A DNA stretch of 40,298 bases from an uncultured Verrucomicrobiota bacterium (GTDB lineage Bacteria; Verrucomicrobiota; Verrucomicrobiia; Opitutales; Opitutaceae): positions 1 through 40,298 of the forward strand of contig CAIUGM010000019.1 in the NCBI GenBank assembly GCA_903898675.1. Direction: 5' to 3'. Positions 32,541 to 40,284 of this stretch are shown piece after piece (positions within the stretch are counted from its first letter, which is position 1; each line of letters starts with the position of its first letter). The position numbers were made by a program, and so were the translations under genes. Under the pieces are notes generated by a model that ran no database searches, was not told where the DNA came from, and saw nothing but the letters and a program-made list of their open reading frames with translations.

Positions 32541-33821
32541 TCAGTGGGGCGTGTGGGCGGACAACGGGGCGAGCGGCTCGTCGCCCTGGATTTCGGGCCG
32601 TCCCTCGTTGGCCTTCGAGAGCCGGCCCTGCAGGATGGGCACGGACATCCGCAGAAAGATGGTGTAGCACAGCAGCCCGAAAGCCCAGATGCCGAGGCAA
32701 ACCAGGGTCTCGTTGAGCGAGGGGACATAATCCACGATGGCGCCGAGCGGCGTGGGGATGAAGCCGGGGATGACGAGGCCCATGCCCTTTTCAATCCAGA
32801 TGCCCACGATGCTGAGCCCGCAGGCGACATTGAGGTACTTGAGGCCGCGGCTGACCGGCAGCAGGAGAATGACCATCGCGATGAGATTGAAGGTGATGGC
32901 AGTCCAGATCCAGGGGACCAGCGCATGATGGCCGTGCAGCCCGAAGAAGAGGTATTTCGCCGAGGCACCGTGGGTGGTCCCGGAGTAGAATTCCTTGAAC
33001 ACCTCGCAGACGAGCAGGAAGACATTGATGATCATCGAAACCTGCACGATGCTGCGCAGCGTGAGCAGGGCCTTGTCGGTGATCCGATAGTTGGTGAAAT
33101 GGCGGATGATCTGCAGCGCGAGGATGATGATGGCGGGCCCGGCGGTGAAGGCGGATGCCAGGAAGCGCGGGCCGACGATCGAGGCATTCCAGAACGGGCG
33201 GCCGCCCAGCCCGACGTAGAGGAAGGCCGTGACCGTGTGGATGGAGACCGCCCAGAGGATCGCGGTAAAGACGAACGGAATGTAGAACCACTTCGCCGGC
33301 TTTTTACTTTGGTAGCGACAGTACAACAAGTAGCCGCAGATATGGACGTTGAGCAGCAGGTAGCCATTGAGCACGAGCACGTCCCAGCTGAGCATCGAGC
33401 GGGGAAAGTTCATCTGGCCGAGGCCCGGAATGAGATGCCAGAAACGATCGGGCCGCCCGAGGTCAACCGTCACAAACGCGAGGCACATGATGATGGCCGC
33501 GACCGCCAGCAGCTCGCCAAAAATAACCAGGTCATGCAGCTCCTCGTTGTCGTAGATGTAGACGGGAATGACCATCATCACGGCGGCCGCCGCGACGCCG
33601 ACCAGGAAGGTGAAATTGGCGATGTAGACGCCCCAGGAGACCTCGTCGCTCATGCCGGTGACCGCCAGGCCGTGGACCAGCTGCTTCGCGTAGGCATTGA
33701 GCCCGAACAGGGCGACGACGGTCAGCGCGCCCATCCACGCGTAGTAGCGCCAGTCGCCGACAAAGGCGATGCGCGCGCACCGCCGGAGAAACACAAGGTA
33801 GTTGCGGGCGGCGGTAATCAT
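32541..33821 (-). CDS. NrfD/PsrC-family quinol-interacting membrane subunit
   Basis: NrfD-type subunits exchange electrons (and in some complexes protons) between quinones and a partner Fe-S protein. The 426-residue product has eight to ten hydrophobic helices. It has family-like segments such as MSDEVSWGVYIANFTFLVGV near residue 57, FGELLAVAAI, LGRPDRFWHL and PRSMLSWDVLVLNGY. Its ATG overlaps the stop of the Fe-S gene (ATGA, 33821-33818), which marks tight coupling and a shared complex. The partner order tetraheme c, Fe-S, NrfD resembles the bc-type Cbc complexes of Geobacter and the NrfBCD module of nitrite reduction. Confidence 0.9.
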   Translation of the reverse strand: MITAARNYLVFLRRCARIAFVGDWRYYAWMGALTVVALFGLNAYAKQLVHGLAVTGMSDEVSWGVYIANFTFLVGVAAAAVMMVIPVYIYDNEELHDLVIFGELLAVAAIIMCLAFVTVDLGRPDRFWHLIPGLGQMNFPRSMLSWDVLVLNGYLLLNVHICGYLLYCRYQSKKPAKWFYIPFVFTAILWAVSIHTVTAFLYVGLGGRPFWNASIVGPRFLASAFTAGPAIIILALQIIRHFTNYRITDKALLTLRSIVQVSMIINVFLLVCEVFKEFYSGTTHGASAKYLFFGLHGHHALVPWIWTAITFNLIAMVILLLPVSRGLKYLNVACGLSIVGIWIEKGMGLVIPGFIPTPLGAIVDYVPSLNETLVCLGIWAFGLLCYTIFLRMSVPILQGRLSKANEGRPEIQGDEPLAPLSAHTPH

Positions 33822-34771
33822 TTGTCGAAGTAGTAGAAGAACCGTGGCGAGGTGCCCATTTCCTCCTTGAGCTGGATGAACACCCGTTTCTCGCGGAGGA
33901 TATAGGAAACCTCGCTGTCCGGATCCAGGATGTTGCCGAATTTGCGGGCGCCGACCGGGCAGACCTCGAGGCAGGCCGGGTAGCGGCCCGCGCGGGTGCG
34001 CTGGATGCAGAAGTGACACTTTTCCATCACGCCCTGCTTGCGCGGCCGGTTGCCGAGATAGGCCATGTTGGGGTTGATCCGCTCCCGGGGAATCTCGGGC
34101 TTGGTGAAATTAAAGCGCCGCGCCCAATACGGGCAGGCCGCCTCGCAGTAGCGGCAACCGATGCACCAGTCGTAGTCGATAACGGTGATGCCGTCTTTTT
34201 CCTGCCAGGTGGCGTTGACCGGGCAGACCTTGACGCACGGCGGGTTCTTGCACTGCTGGCACTGCACCGGCATGTAGAAAAATCCCTTCTCCGGCACCTG
34301 CTTGGCGTCGTAGGTGTGGTCGCCCTTCTCCACGTCCATCGAGCCATGCGGCATCTTGAGCACGCGGATGTACTGGATCTCCGGGTTGCGCGACTGGTTG
34401 TTCTCCGCCACGCAGGCGTGCACGCATTTGCGGCAGCCGATGCAGCGCGTCAGGTTCAGGCAGTAGACAAACTCGACGCCGTCCATCGGCTTGAGATCCC
34501 GTACGTGCGGGCGGAGGCCGTACTGGCGCTGCACCTCGCCCTCGATCCGCGCAATCACCTTGGTCATGTCCTCGGGCGTGAGCTCCTTGTAATATTTCTG
34601 GAGGAACTGCTCCTTCGAGGTGTAGTCGCCCATCTCCCCCATCTCCCGCAACGGCGCCAGGCTCGCCGCAAGGGCCGTCAGGCCGCCGAACGCGGCGCAA
34701 CCGCGGAGAAAATTGCGGCGCGACATCGCGGCGTCGGAGCTCTTGTCAGGCGGGGGAAATGACGGGGACAT
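33818..34771 (-). CDS. Tat-exported Fe-S protein with four [4Fe-4S] clusters
   Basis: The 317-residue protein has a twin-arginine signal (SRRNFLRG at 17-24) and sixteen Cys in four ferredoxin sets. They are 110/113/116/120 (CIGCRKCVHAC), 171/174/179/183, 203/206/209/213 (CIGCRYCEAAC) and 252/255/267/271. This matches NrfC/PsrB/TtrB-type subunits that relay electrons between an NrfD membrane partner and a periplasmic enzyme or cytochrome. The Tat signal places it on the periplasmic side. It starts 2 bp after the stop of the tetraheme cytochrome gene and overlaps the NrfD start by four bases. Confidence 0.93.
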   Translation of the reverse strand: MSPSFPPPDKSSDAAMSRRNFLRGCAAFGGLTALAASLAPLREMGEMGDYTSKEQFLQKYYKELTPEDMTKVIARIEGEVQRQYGLRPHVRDLKPMDGVEFVYCLNLTRCIGCRKCVHACVAENNQSRNPEIQYIRVLKMPHGSMDVEKGDHTYDAKQVPEKGFFYMPVQCQQCKNPPCVKVCPVNATWQEKDGITVIDYDWCIGCRYCEAACPYWARRFNFTKPEIPRERINPNMAYLGNRPRKQGVMEKCHFCIQRTRAGRYPACLEVCPVGARKFGNILDPDSEVSYILREKRVFIQLKEEMGTSPRFFYYFDK

Positions 34772-34772
34772 T

Positions 34773-35444
34773 TCAGGGGGCGGCCTCAGCCGGTTCGTGG
34801 GTTTCGGGGTTCGGATGCAGCTGATGGGGACCCGGTGCCGGCTCGCGGGTCGGGATGCGCGGGGCGTGCGGATTGTGGCAGTTCGCACAGCTGAGGCGCT
34901 GGAAGTCACCCAGGCTGCGGTTCCAATAACCGCTGGTGCGGCCGTGCGCGCCATTCTCCCAGTCCCGGTACGTCGGACCGTGGCAGCTGCCGCACAGCGG
35001 CGGGATGTTGTCGAAGCTCACCTCCCGCCCGTCCCGCACCTGCAGCGTGAGCAGGTTCTGCTCGTTGTGGCAGTTGAAGCAGAGATTATTCCGGTCATGC
35101 GACCCGTGGCCCATCACGATGTCCGAATGCTCCTGCGGCACGATGATCTTGTGGTTCGCATCGTAGCGGATGGGCGGCGGCTTGTTTTTGTCATGACACC
35201 CGTAGCAATCGTAGTCGGAAAGATCCTCCTTGGCCTTGACCAGGTCGGCGTAGGTTTGCCGCCATGGCGTCGTGGCCAGAAACTTGGGATCGACGAGGGG
35301 TATGACCGCACGTGCGACCGGGTGGCCGCCGGCCTTCACCACGAACAGGGCGGCCAGGGCGAGAAACCCGGCCGTGAGCCCGCCCAGCCAATAGTTGGTG
35401 AGCGCGCCATTCCTCCCTGAGGGTGCCGGGGGGCGGTTTTCCAT
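34773..35444 (-). CDS. Membrane-anchored tetraheme cytochrome c
   Basis: The 223-residue protein has one N-terminal membrane span (about 17-37) and a periplasmic domain with four CxxCH motifs (first Cys at 80, 122, 151, 186). His-rich stretches around 104-116 could give distal ligands. The C-terminal 30 residues are Pro/His/Glu-rich and probably flexible. It lies between a monoheme cytochrome gene (41 bp upstream) and the Fe-S gene (1 bp downstream), so it is likely the electron acceptor or donor of the Fe-S/NrfD pair. It is not NapC-like: the hemes lack the NapC spacing. Confidence 0.88.
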   Translation of the reverse strand: MENRPPAPSGRNGALTNYWLGGLTAGFLALAALFVVKAGGHPVARAVIPLVDPKFLATTPWRQTYADLVKAKEDLSDYDCYGCHDKNKPPPIRYDANHKIIVPQEHSDIVMGHGSHDRNNLCFNCHNEQNLLTLQVRDGREVSFDNIPPLCGSCHGPTYRDWENGAHGRTSGYWNRSLGDFQRLSCANCHNPHAPRIPTREPAPGPHQLHPNPETHEPAEAAP

Positions 35445-35485
35445 GACAGCAAGGTGTGGGGTTGCGTCGCGCGGGGGCCGCGCGA

Positions 35486-35815
35486 TTACTTTTTGAGGGT
35501 GCGGACGTAGGCGACCAGCGCCTTCATATCCTCGTCCGACAGGCCCTCGATGGCCTTCATCGTGGTCTTGCCGTTGGCGTCGGTGCGGCCCGACTTGATG
35601 GCCTTGAAGGCCTCTTCGTCCGTGAACTTGGCCTGCATCTTCGCGTCAGTCAGATCGCCGATGCTCAGCTTGCGGCCCATCTTGGTTTCACCCTTGCCGT
35701 CCTCCCCGTGACATTTGGCGCAGGATTCCTTCCAGTTGCCGGCCGCGTCGGCGCCGTAGGTTGAGAGTGCGATGCTCGCGAGGGCCAGGACAATGAAGCG
35801 GTGGATGGTTGTCAT
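35486..35815 (-). CDS. Small periplasmic monoheme cytochrome c, paralogue of 21915-22253
   Basis: The 109-residue product has a signal peptide (about 1-24) and a class I cytochrome c domain with CAKCH and a terminal helix (VAYVRTLK). The distal Met is probably in TTMKAIEG. It lines up over its whole length with the cytochrome at 21915, with roughly half the residues identical by eye. It is the first gene of the operon that continues with tetraheme c, Fe-S, NrfD and a Cys-tailed protein. A longer start at 35929 is rejected because it removes the signal peptide. A TTAATATAT (about 35925-35933) may be its -10 region. Confidence 0.9.
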   Translation of the reverse strand: MTTIHRFIVLALASIALSTYGADAAGNWKESCAKCHGEDGKGETKMGRKLSIGDLTDAKMQAKFTDEEAFKAIKSGRTDANGKTTMKAIEGLSDEDMKALVAYVRTLKK

Positions 35816-35976
35816 GTTGATGCAATGGTGACAGGCAGAGTTTGTCGGATTGGGGTAAGGTTGGGACTGGCCACAGTATCGGCGATTCCGGGCTTCCGTA
35901 CTCACTGTATTTTGGCGGCCTAGGTGCATATATTAACCAAAGACGCCGCGAACCATGCGGGACGCCGGCCCCGGCC

Positions 35977-35993
35977 GCCGCAAGAACTGCGCA
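35977..35993. promoter_or_regulatory. TGCGCA-type site between the cytochrome operon and hemY
   Basis: On the minus strand TGCGCA and TGCGGC are 11 bp apart (35993-35988 and 35982-35977). It lies in the 232-bp gap between divergent starts: 55 bp before hemY (36048) and 162 bp before the cytochrome gene (35815). Confidence 0.45.
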
Positions 35994-36047
35994 GCGACCA
36001 GCAACAAGCGCGAGGCCGCGCCGTCCGGAGATTGCTAAGCTGTCCCC

Positions 36048-37490
36048 ATGACAACGCTTGGGCCACGCCCCCTCATGCAAACCTCGTACGACGCCTTCAC
36101 CCGGCCGGTGCCGCGGGCGGCCCTCGCGCCGGTGGCCGTCATCGGCGGCGGTATCACGGGCCTGACGGCGGCCTGGCAACTCCGGCAGCACGGGGTGCCG
36201 GTGGTGGTGTTTGAGGCCGGCCCCGCCCCGGGCGGCGTCATCGGCTCGGTCCGCGATGGCGGGTGGCTGCATGAGACCGGCCCCAATACCCTGTTCGAAA
36301 ATTCGCCGGAAACCACCGCCCTGCTCGACGGCCTGAACCTGCGCGACCGCCGGCTCGTCGCCTCGCCCACCGCCAGCAAGCGTTACGTGGTGCGCGGGGG
36401 CCTGCCCGTCGCCCTGCCCGACACGCCCCTGAAATTTTTCGCCAGCCCGCTGCTGTCCTGGTCGGCCAAGCTCGGCCTGCTCAGGGAACCGTTCATCCGC
36501 CGCGCCGCGCCGGAGCTCGATGAGTCGGTCGCGGCCTTCGTCACGCGCCGCCTCGGCCCCGAGTTCCTCGACTACATTGTCAACCCGTTCGTCGCGGGCG
36601 TGTACGCCGGCGACCCGGGCTCGCTCTCAGTGCGGCATGCGTTTCCCAAGCTGCACGCCCTCGAGCAGCAGCACGGCTCGATGATCCGTGGCTCCATCCG
36701 GCGCCGGAACGCGAGCGCCGGCCCGCGCGGCAGCATGCTCTCCTTCCCCGACGGCCTCGCGGAGATTCCGCGGGCCCTGGCCGGCGCCCTCGGCCCGGCT
36801 CTCCGGCTGGAGCACCGGGTCACCTTTGTCCGTCGCTCCGGCGGGACGTGGCGGATTGGTTTTGCCGAGGGCGGCCGCACCGGAGAGGAGGATTTCTCGG
36901 CGGTCATCTGCGCGCTGTCCCCCGACGCGCTCGCGCACCTGAACCTGGAGGGCGTCCCGTGCGCCGGCCGGTTGTCGGCCCTGCGTTCCATTCCGCAACC
37001 GCCCGTGGCCTCGGTTTTCCTGGGCTTTCGCCGCGCGGACGTGGCGCACCCGCTGGACGGGTTCGGCCTGCTCACGCCCGCCGTGGAAAAGCGCCGGATC
37101 CTCGGCACGCTGTTTTCCAGCACCCTGTTTCCCGGCCGCGCCCCGGAGGGGCATGTCGCGCTCACCACCTTCGTCGGCGGCGTGCGCCAGCCCGACCTCG
37201 CGCGCGCGGACGACGCGGAACTGCTCGCCTCGGTGCAGGGCGAACTGGCGGCGCTGCTCGGCGTGCGCGGCGCCCCGGTGTACGCGCGGATCCAGCGCTG
37301 GCCGCGGGCGATCGCCCAGTACGTCGTCGGCTTCCAGCAATTCAAGGACGCGTGCAGCGCGGTGGAGCAGTCGTCCCCGGGCCTGTTCCTCGGCGGCACG
37401 TGCCGGGACGGCGTCTCACTCTCGCACTGCATCCTGGCAGGCCAGCGCCTCGCCAGCGTGGCGTGGCAAAGCACGGCCGCGCGGTTGTAG
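36048..37490 (+). CDS. hemY: FAD-dependent protoporphyrinogen IX oxidase
   Basis: HemY oxidises protoporphyrinogen IX to protoporphyrin IX, the step before iron insertion in heme synthesis. The 480-residue protein has the dinucleotide-binding motif VAVIGGGITGLTAAWQL (about 29-45) with FEAGPAPGGV after it. It also has WLHETGPNTLFEN, FLDYIVNPFVAGVYAGDP (residues about 172-190), SMLSFPDGLAEIP and the C-terminal GTCRDGVSLSHCI, which fits the second FAD-binding segment. An alternative start lies at 36075. It follows the pathway step encoded by hemN at 14097 and faces the cytochrome operon. Confidence 0.93.
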   Translation: MTTLGPRPLMQTSYDAFTRPVPRAALAPVAVIGGGITGLTAAWQLRQHGVPVVVFEAGPAPGGVIGSVRDGGWLHETGPNTLFENSPETTALLDGLNLRDRRLVASPTASKRYVVRGGLPVALPDTPLKFFASPLLSWSAKLGLLREPFIRRAAPELDESVAAFVTRRLGPEFLDYIVNPFVAGVYAGDPGSLSVRHAFPKLHALEQQHGSMIRGSIRRRNASAGPRGSMLSFPDGLAEIPRALAGALGPALRLEHRVTFVRRSGGTWRIGFAEGGRTGEEDFSAVICALSPDALAHLNLEGVPCAGRLSALRSIPQPPVASVFLGFRRADVAHPLDGFGLLTPAVEKRRILGTLFSSTLFPGRAPEGHVALTTFVGGVRQPDLARADDAELLASVQGELAALLGVRGAPVYARIQRWPRAIAQYVVGFQQFKDACSAVEQSSPGLFLGGTCRDGVSLSHCILAGQRLASVAWQSTAARL

Positions 37491-37688
37491 CCGGTTCGCG
37501 TGACGGCCGGCGACCAGGCCGGCCTGGTACACGAGCCCGCACAGGCACGGAGCCCGGTGGCCACGACGGCGACGGTCCTGCACAGAAATCTTCCGGTAGG
37601 GTTAGACCTCATCGACGGATCCCGGCGCGCCGGGCATCATCCGCGCCGAAGCTAAACGTCATCAACCCAAACAGAGAGGATACATCTT

Positions 37689-37808
37689 ATGGCAAAGAAA
37701 AGCAGAGGCGGCAGAATGACCGCCGCCAAGAATCGTGCCGCCAAGAAAACCGGCGGCAAAGGTCTGATCAAGAATCGCCCGGCCGGCCGGAACATCATGA
37801 AGACCTGA
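37689..37808 (+). CDS. 39-residue highly basic protein, unrecognised
   Basis: The reading frame ATG-TGA encodes a 39-residue protein with about fourteen Lys or Arg and repeated Gly, opening MAKKSRGGRMTAAKNRAAKK and ending RNIMKT. An AGAGAGGA Shine-Dalgarno (37673-37680) is well placed eight bases before the ATG. A terminator follows at 37835. These signals make it a real, free-standing small gene. Its composition fits a ribosome- or nucleic-acid-binding protein, but I recognise no family. The leader holds a 14-bp perfect palindrome CCCGGCGCGCCGGG (37621-37634) and a possible promoter TGCACA-N17-TTAGAC near 37575-37605. Confidence 0.75.
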   Translation: MAKKSRGGRMTAAKNRAAKKTGGKGLIKNRPAGRNIMKT

Positions 37809-37834
37809 CAACCGCCGCGGTTGTCCCTCCTTGC

Positions 37835-37862
37835 AAAGGCCGTCGCATGAGGGCCTTTTTTT
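37835..37862 (+). terminator. Rho-independent terminator of the small basic protein gene
   Basis: AAAGGCC (37835-37841) pairs with GGCCTTT (37852-37858) around a 10-nt loop and leads into a run of seven T. It begins 26 bp after the stop codon. Confidence 0.8.
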
Positions 37863-37914
37863 ATGCCCGTGGCCGGCACGGCACCGGTTAGTCGTCGGTT
37901 GCACAACAAATTCG

Positions 37915-38047
37915 TTTCACCACAGAGACACGGAGTCGGACCAGACGCAGGCCACAGGGACTATTCAATGGTCGTCGTCCCATGTTCACCGTTCATTTTC
38001 CGATCCAATGAACATCGAACAATGTACATTGACCGATGAACAATTCC
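37915..38047 (+). repeat. Composite intergenic repeat, copy 2
   Basis: It has the same block order as 11675-11810: TTTCACCACAGAGACACGG first, then the ATGAACATCGAACAATG-type block. It fills most of the 386-bp gap between 37809 and 38194. The rest of the gap (37863-37914 and 38048-38194) shows no gene. Confidence 0.75.
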
Positions 38048-38194
38048 CGCCGAATCACCGGCCTGCGCCCCTACCAAGGCAAAGGGCAACCGCGCCAGCC
38101 GCCGGTTCCGATTGCGCCGGCCTCCCCGGCCTTCCCGGTAGCATTTCACCCCATTTTCGCACGGCAGTTAAGCGGCTAGTCTTGGCGGATCGTC

Positions 38195-38932
38195 ATGGTT
38201 GCACAAAATACATCCTCTGTTTCCGCCGCGCGCCCTGCTTCCGATCGCGCCGCCCGTTCCGCCCTTTCCCGCGCCGAAGCCCTTTACGACGCGGGGCTCG
38301 TCAGCCGTTTCATTGCCGGCGATGAATCCGCCTTCGTCGAGATCGTCACCCGGTACCGCGAGAAAATGTTTCACGTCGCCCTGGGCCTCCTGCGCAACCA
38401 CGCCGACGCCGAGGAAATCGCGCAGGACACCTTCATCCGCGCCCACCGCAGCCTCGCCCGCTTCCGCGGCGACTCCTCCCTAGCCGCCTGGCTTTACTGC
38501 ATCACGCTCAACCTCGCGCGCAACCGCTACTGGTATTTCTTCCGCCGCCGCCGCCATGCGATGCTCCCGCTCGATGCGGTCCTGAGCGACGAGAGCAGCG
38601 CAACCTTTGCCGAGCTGGTCGCCAGCGAGGCGCCGAGCCCGGTCCGCGTGGTGGCCAACAACGAGTTCGCCGCGATCATCACGGGCTGCATGGAAAAACT
38701 GCCCGTCAGCCAGCGGGACATCCTCACGCTGCGCAACGTACAGCACCATTCCTACCACCACATCAGCCGGACCCTCGGCGTCGGCATCGGCACGGTGAAG
38801 AGCCGCATCGCCCGGGCCCGGAGCAACCTCCGCGTCCTGCTGACCAAGTCCTACCCGGAATTCCTGCCGGGCGTCTCCCCGCTCGAATGCTTCGAGCCTG
38901 TCCGGTCCACCGGCCGCCTCGCCGTCGCCTGA
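38195..38932 (+). CDS. ECF-type RNA polymerase sigma factor
   Basis: The 245-residue protein has sigma region 2 (about 45-125; FIAGDESAFVEIVTRYREKM and AEEIAQDTFIRAH) and region 4 (about 165-215; LPVSQRDILTLRNVQHHSYH, then GIGTVKSRIARARSNLRVLL). It has no region 3, which marks the ECF group. An N-terminal Ala/Ser-rich stretch of about 35 residues and a 30-residue C-terminal tail go beyond the usual core. Region 4 carries four His in a row of six (HHSYHH), where most ECF factors have acidic residues. No anti-sigma gene lies next to it. A weak Shine-Dalgarno (GGCGGA) precedes the ATG. Confidence 0.93.
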   Translation: MVAQNTSSVSAARPASDRAARSALSRAEALYDAGLVSRFIAGDESAFVEIVTRYREKMFHVALGLLRNHADAEEIAQDTFIRAHRSLARFRGDSSLAAWLYCITLNLARNRYWYFFRRRRHAMLPLDAVLSDESSATFAELVASEAPSPVRVVANNEFAAIITGCMEKLPVSQRDILTLRNVQHHSYHHISRTLGVGIGTVKSRIARARSNLRVLLTKSYPEFLPGVSPLECFEPVRSTGRLAVA

Positions 38933-39063
38933 GCCGCACCCGGAGTCATGCAGGCCGACCGCGCTACCTGGGCCCAGCCCGCCTCTCCGCCCGGCGGGGC
39001 CGCCCGGATTGCCGCGCGAGCTTTCGGCTGGTCAACCCCGGGCGTTCCGGCACCCTGATCCCC

Positions 39064-39807
39064 GTGCTCCCTCACCCCACTTTGGCGGCCCACTACGCCA
39101 CGCCCGAGGCGAAACCGGAATTCGTCAACCGGCTGTTCGACCGGGGCGCCAAGCATTACGACTCCGTCGTCGACTGGGGCTTTCTGCGCAGCGGGGCCTC
39201 CTACCGGCGCTGGACCCTGCAGCAACACGGCCTCCGCCCGGGGGCGCACCTGCTCGACGTGGCCTGCGGCACCGGCCTCGTGGCGGTGGAGGCGGCCAAA
39301 ATTCTCGGCACTGCGGAGAACATCACCTGCCTCGACCCGAGCGCGGGCATGCTCGCCGTCGCCCGGACAAAGCTCGCCGCGCACTTTGTCCTCGGCCGCG
39401 CCGAGGAGATTCCCGCCCCGGACAATACGTTTGATTTCCTGACAATGGGCTATGCCCTGCGGCATGTGACCAGTCTGGAGGAGACCTTCGCCGAATATCA
39501 CCGCGTCCTGAAACCCGGCGGCAAGCTGCTCATCCTTGAAGTCACCAAGCCCGCGGGCCGGGTGTCCGCGTGGTTCTTCCGCCTCTACTTCGGCCGGATC
39601 TATCCCTTTCTCACCCGGCTCTTCACCCGCAGCCGCGATGCCCGCGACATGATGCGCTACTATTGGGAGACCATGGACGCCTGCGTGCCGCCGGCTGCGG
39701 TGCTCGCCGCGCTGGAAGGCGCGGGCCTGACCGCGGTGAAACGCCACATCGTGCTCGGCCTCTTTAGCGAGTACACGGCCGTGAAGCCGGTCCCGCCCGC
39801 CGGATGA
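39064..39807 (+). CDS. UbiE/MenG-like class I SAM methyltransferase
   Basis: The 247-residue product (GTG start at 39064) has the SAM-binding motif HLLDVACGTGLVAVEA, acidic loop CLDPS, and TMGYALRHVTSLEETFAEYHRVLKPGGKLLI (given by its ends; residues about 137-167), which is typical of the UbiE/COQ5 family. True UbiE methylates demethylmenaquinol or the ubiquinone precursor; with quinol oxidases in the same region this is plausible. Its C-terminal part (residues about 170-247, RLYFGRIYPFLTRLFTRS) differs from classical UbiE, and the acyl carrier protein next door suggests a lipid or polyketide role instead. A start at 38887 is possible but reaches into the sigma gene. Confidence 0.82.
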   Translation: MLPHPTLAAHYATPEAKPEFVNRLFDRGAKHYDSVVDWGFLRSGASYRRWTLQQHGLRPGAHLLDVACGTGLVAVEAAKILGTAENITCLDPSAGMLAVARTKLAAHFVLGRAEEIPAPDNTFDFLTMGYALRHVTSLEETFAEYHRVLKPGGKLLILEVTKPAGRVSAWFFRLYFGRIYPFLTRLFTRSRDARDMMRYYWETMDACVPPAAVLAALEGAGLTAVKRHIVLGLFSEYTAVKPVPPAG

Positions 39808-39846
39808 GGTTGATCCGGCTCTCATCTTCGCTCTCCCTCCAGACCC

Positions 39847-40218
39847 ATGCCGCAACAACTGACCGCCGCCACCAAGGCTTCTCCCGCTTCCGAGCAGGAT
39901 GCCCGGATCAAGCACCTGCCCGCCGCCGCCCGCGAGGCCTTCGCGCGGCTCCAGGCGGGCGGCAACGCGGCCGGCCTCGATCCGGTGATTTTTGCCATCC
40001 TGGAGGATTTTATTCCGCAGGTCCCTTCCCTGCCCCTGGCCGAGCTGCCGGGCAGCACCCGGCTGATCGATGACCTGGCCTTTGACTCGCTGGCGATCAC
40101 CGAGGTTGTCTTTTTCACCGAGGACCTGTTCGGCATCAGCATCACGAACGAGGAGATTGACCGGACTCAAGTTTTCGAGCCACCCCGTGTGTTAGTCCGG
40201 GATGTTGTTATGGGTTGA
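39847..40218 (+). CDS. Acyl carrier protein-like protein with aberrant C-terminus
   Basis: The 123-residue product has a variable N-terminal extension (about 1-38), then an ACP fold with LIDDLAFDSLAITE, where Ser81 would carry phosphopantetheine. VVFFTEDLFGISITNEEIDRTQ follows (given by its ends; about residues 87-108). After about residue 108 the sequence becomes FEPPRVLVRDVVMG, with AT-richer codons, where ACPs usually have a final helix. A palindromic repeat starts 20 bp after the stop. The gene may have lost its natural end by insertion of an intergenic repeat. It follows the methyltransferase by 39 bp and may work with it in lipid or secondary metabolism. Confidence 0.75.
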   Translation: MPQQLTAATKASPASEQDARIKHLPAAAREAFARLQAGGNAAGLDPVIFAILEDFIPQVPSLPLAELPGSTRLIDDLAFDSLAITEVVFFTEDLFGISITNEEIDRTQVFEPPRVLVRDVVMG

Positions 40219-40237
40219 TCTATCGGTTGTCGTTAGC

Positions 40238-40284
40238 GCTGTCCCGACGGAGGGAGGCCGTAGGCCGACCGGAGTCGGGACAGC
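40238..40284. repeat. Palindromic repeat (family 3) at the window end
   Basis: GCTGTCCCGAC (40238-40248) is inverted perfectly at 40274-40284 around 25 bp that contain a GGCC-GTA-GGCC core. It resembles the other REP-like elements in size, but the sequence is distinct. It follows the ACP stop directly. Confidence 0.7.

Noticed and set aside
32541-35444. Complete Nrf nitrite reductase operon
   Set aside because: Fe-S and NrfD subunits and a tetraheme cytochrome are present, but no NrfA pentaheme catalytic subunit or CxxCK motif was seen.
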